16,312 nt of DNA from Erythrobacter sp. UBA2510 (lineage in GTDB: Bacteria; Pseudomonadota; Alphaproteobacteria; Sphingomonadales; Sphingomonadaceae): assembly GCA_002341345.1 (NCBI GenBank), contig DDNW01000099.1:66966-83277 (forward strand). The letters run 5' to 3'. Under the pieces are notes generated by a model. That model saw only the letters and a program-made list of their open reading frames with translations. It was not told where the DNA came from and searched no databases. The position numbers and the translations under genes are program-made. Positions 15,505 to 16,312 of the stretch are shown piece after piece. Position 1 is the stretch's first letter, and each line of letters begins with the position of its first letter.

Positions 15505-16312
15505 TCAGCCATTCGGCAGCATGGCTTCTCGCGCCGCTTGCTCGGCAAAGCTCGCGATAAGCTCACAGCACCTTTCCGGCTCGCGCAGAAAGGGGTGATG
15601 ATCGAGCCCCTCAAGGACACAAAGCTTCACACTCGAGAAAGCTTCTGCCAGCGCTCTTACCGGCGCAAGCGGTGCCATGATGTCATCGCTCCCATGAATA
15701 CAAAGCACGTTGTGAACGGGCTCTAGAATTCTCAGGTCGTCCGCAACATCATGGCGATAGACAACATCCCATAGCGACGAGGTAGATGACCTCCACGTAT
15801 GCTTGACAAGGTCTTCGACGACCTCGCGCGGAATATCTCGAATGAGATAGGGCAGGATTCTCCCTAACAGGCGGCGCGTGATGATGCAGGCTAGCATGGT
15901 CAACAGGACGTTGGTGTATATGAGCCCTCCTTTAACCGGTCCCTGGCGCATATATGTATACGCCGCGTCCTGCGATCCGAAGTGAGGCAGGCTGATGAGT
16001 ACGAGGCGCTCGACAGTCTCGGTATGTCTGGCCGCATAGGCTGCGGCAATCAGGGCGCCCAGCGAATGGCCAACGAGCGTTACCGGCCCGAGAGGGGCGA
16101 GAACGCGCTGCAGGGCATCGACATGCCGTTCGACGCTATACTTCACCCAGGGCTTGGGCGATCGTCCGAAGCCCAAGAGGTCGACGAGCACAATTCTATG
16201 CTCTTGCGCAAGCTCGGTTACCCGCGTCTCCCAATATCGCGTGGTCCCACCCAGCCCCGCAACGAACACCAGGGTCCGGACACCGCTTCCAAATATCTTC
16301 ACAAATAGCTCG
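15505..16312 (-). CDS. Alpha/beta-fold hydrolase (5' truncated by window edge)
   Basis: An in-frame GTG at 16302 would give 265 residues, but the frame stays open to the window end and the residues before it (ELF, then VKIFGSG) fit the first beta strand of the fold. The true start is therefore probably outside. Numbering from the GTG: the oxyanion segment is VAGLGGTTRYW (14-24), the nucleophile elbow is GHSLG with Ser80, the acid is Asp206 (HGSDD), and the base is His235 or His236 (LDHHPF). The cap region (about 110-180) is hydrophobic with NVLLTMLACII, possibly membrane-touching. The substrate is unknown; esterase, lipase or lactonase are all possible. It is the first visible gene of the lactate operon, ending 48 bp before the permease ATG. 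Function in lactate use is not shown. Confidence 0.85.
   Translation of the reverse strand, partial: ELFVKIFGSGVRTLVFVAGLGGTTRYWETRVTELAQEHRIVLVDLLGFGRSPKPWVKYSVERHVDALQRVLAPLGPVTLVGHSLGALIAAAYAARHTETVERLVLISLPHFGSQDAAYTYMRQGPVKGGLIYTNVLLTMLACIITRRLLGRILPYLIRDIPREVVEDLVKHTWRSSTSSLWDVVYRHDVADDLRILEPVHNVLCIHGSDDIMAPLAPVRALAEAFSSVKLCVLEGLDHHPFLREPERCCELIASFAEQAAREAMLPNG

Noticed and set aside
1..16312. CRISPR array, tRNA/rRNA genes, insertion sequences, attachment sites
   Set aside because: No regularly spaced direct repeats, tRNA-like cloverleaf, transposase or integrase reading frame, or flanking target duplications were seen by eye. Small degenerate repeats could be missed without computation.

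Overview
The window looks like chromosomal or large-replicon DNA of a GC-rich alphaproteobacterium. The order Sphingomonadales is my best guess, from the style of the PlsC, PBP2 and cyclic-glucan synthase sequences. This is inference from protein style, not a database match. Coding density is high and both edges cut through genes. I saw no tRNA, rRNA, CRISPR array, insertion sequence or phage gene.

Left part (1-6799), envelope genes. A 5'-truncated cyclic beta-1,2-glucan synthase (NdvB type, + strand) is followed convergently by a cardiolipin synthase (- strand). Next come an ECF-type sigma factor (- strand) and a divergent 1-acylglycerol-3-phosphate acyltransferase, PlsC (+ strand). The cardiolipin synthase leader (- strand) holds a perfect 12-bp stem whose loop is CCUCC-rich, i.e. 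anti-Shine-Dalgarno-like.

Middle (7055-8962), a class B penicillin-binding protein 2 (MrdA type, + strand). It lies downstream of plsC and none of its usual partners (mreBCD, rodA) is in the window.

Right part (8967-16312), a five-gene minus-strand operon. In transcription order it encodes an alpha/beta hydrolase (5' end outside the window), an L-lactate permease, a CPA2 cation:proton antiporter, phosphoenolpyruvate synthase and a D-lactate dehydrogenase-like 2-hydroxyacid dehydrogenase. Two junctions are ATGA overlaps. The biochemistry is coherent: lactate is taken up with a proton, interconverted with pyruvate, and pyruvate is charged to PEP for gluconeogenesis, while the antiporter handles the ion and pH load. 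PBP2 and the dehydrogenase meet tail to tail 4 bp apart.

Taken together, the window pairs a lactate-to-PEP gluconeogenic operon with envelope-remodelling enzymes acting on periplasmic glucan, phospholipid and peptidoglycan, plus a sigma factor without a visible anti-sigma partner. A stress- or growth-phase-responsive cassette is a reasonable hypothesis but is not shown by the sequence. The most checkable oddities are the anti-SD-loop hairpin before cls and the lactate permease start, where the best ribosome binding site precedes an ATT codon.
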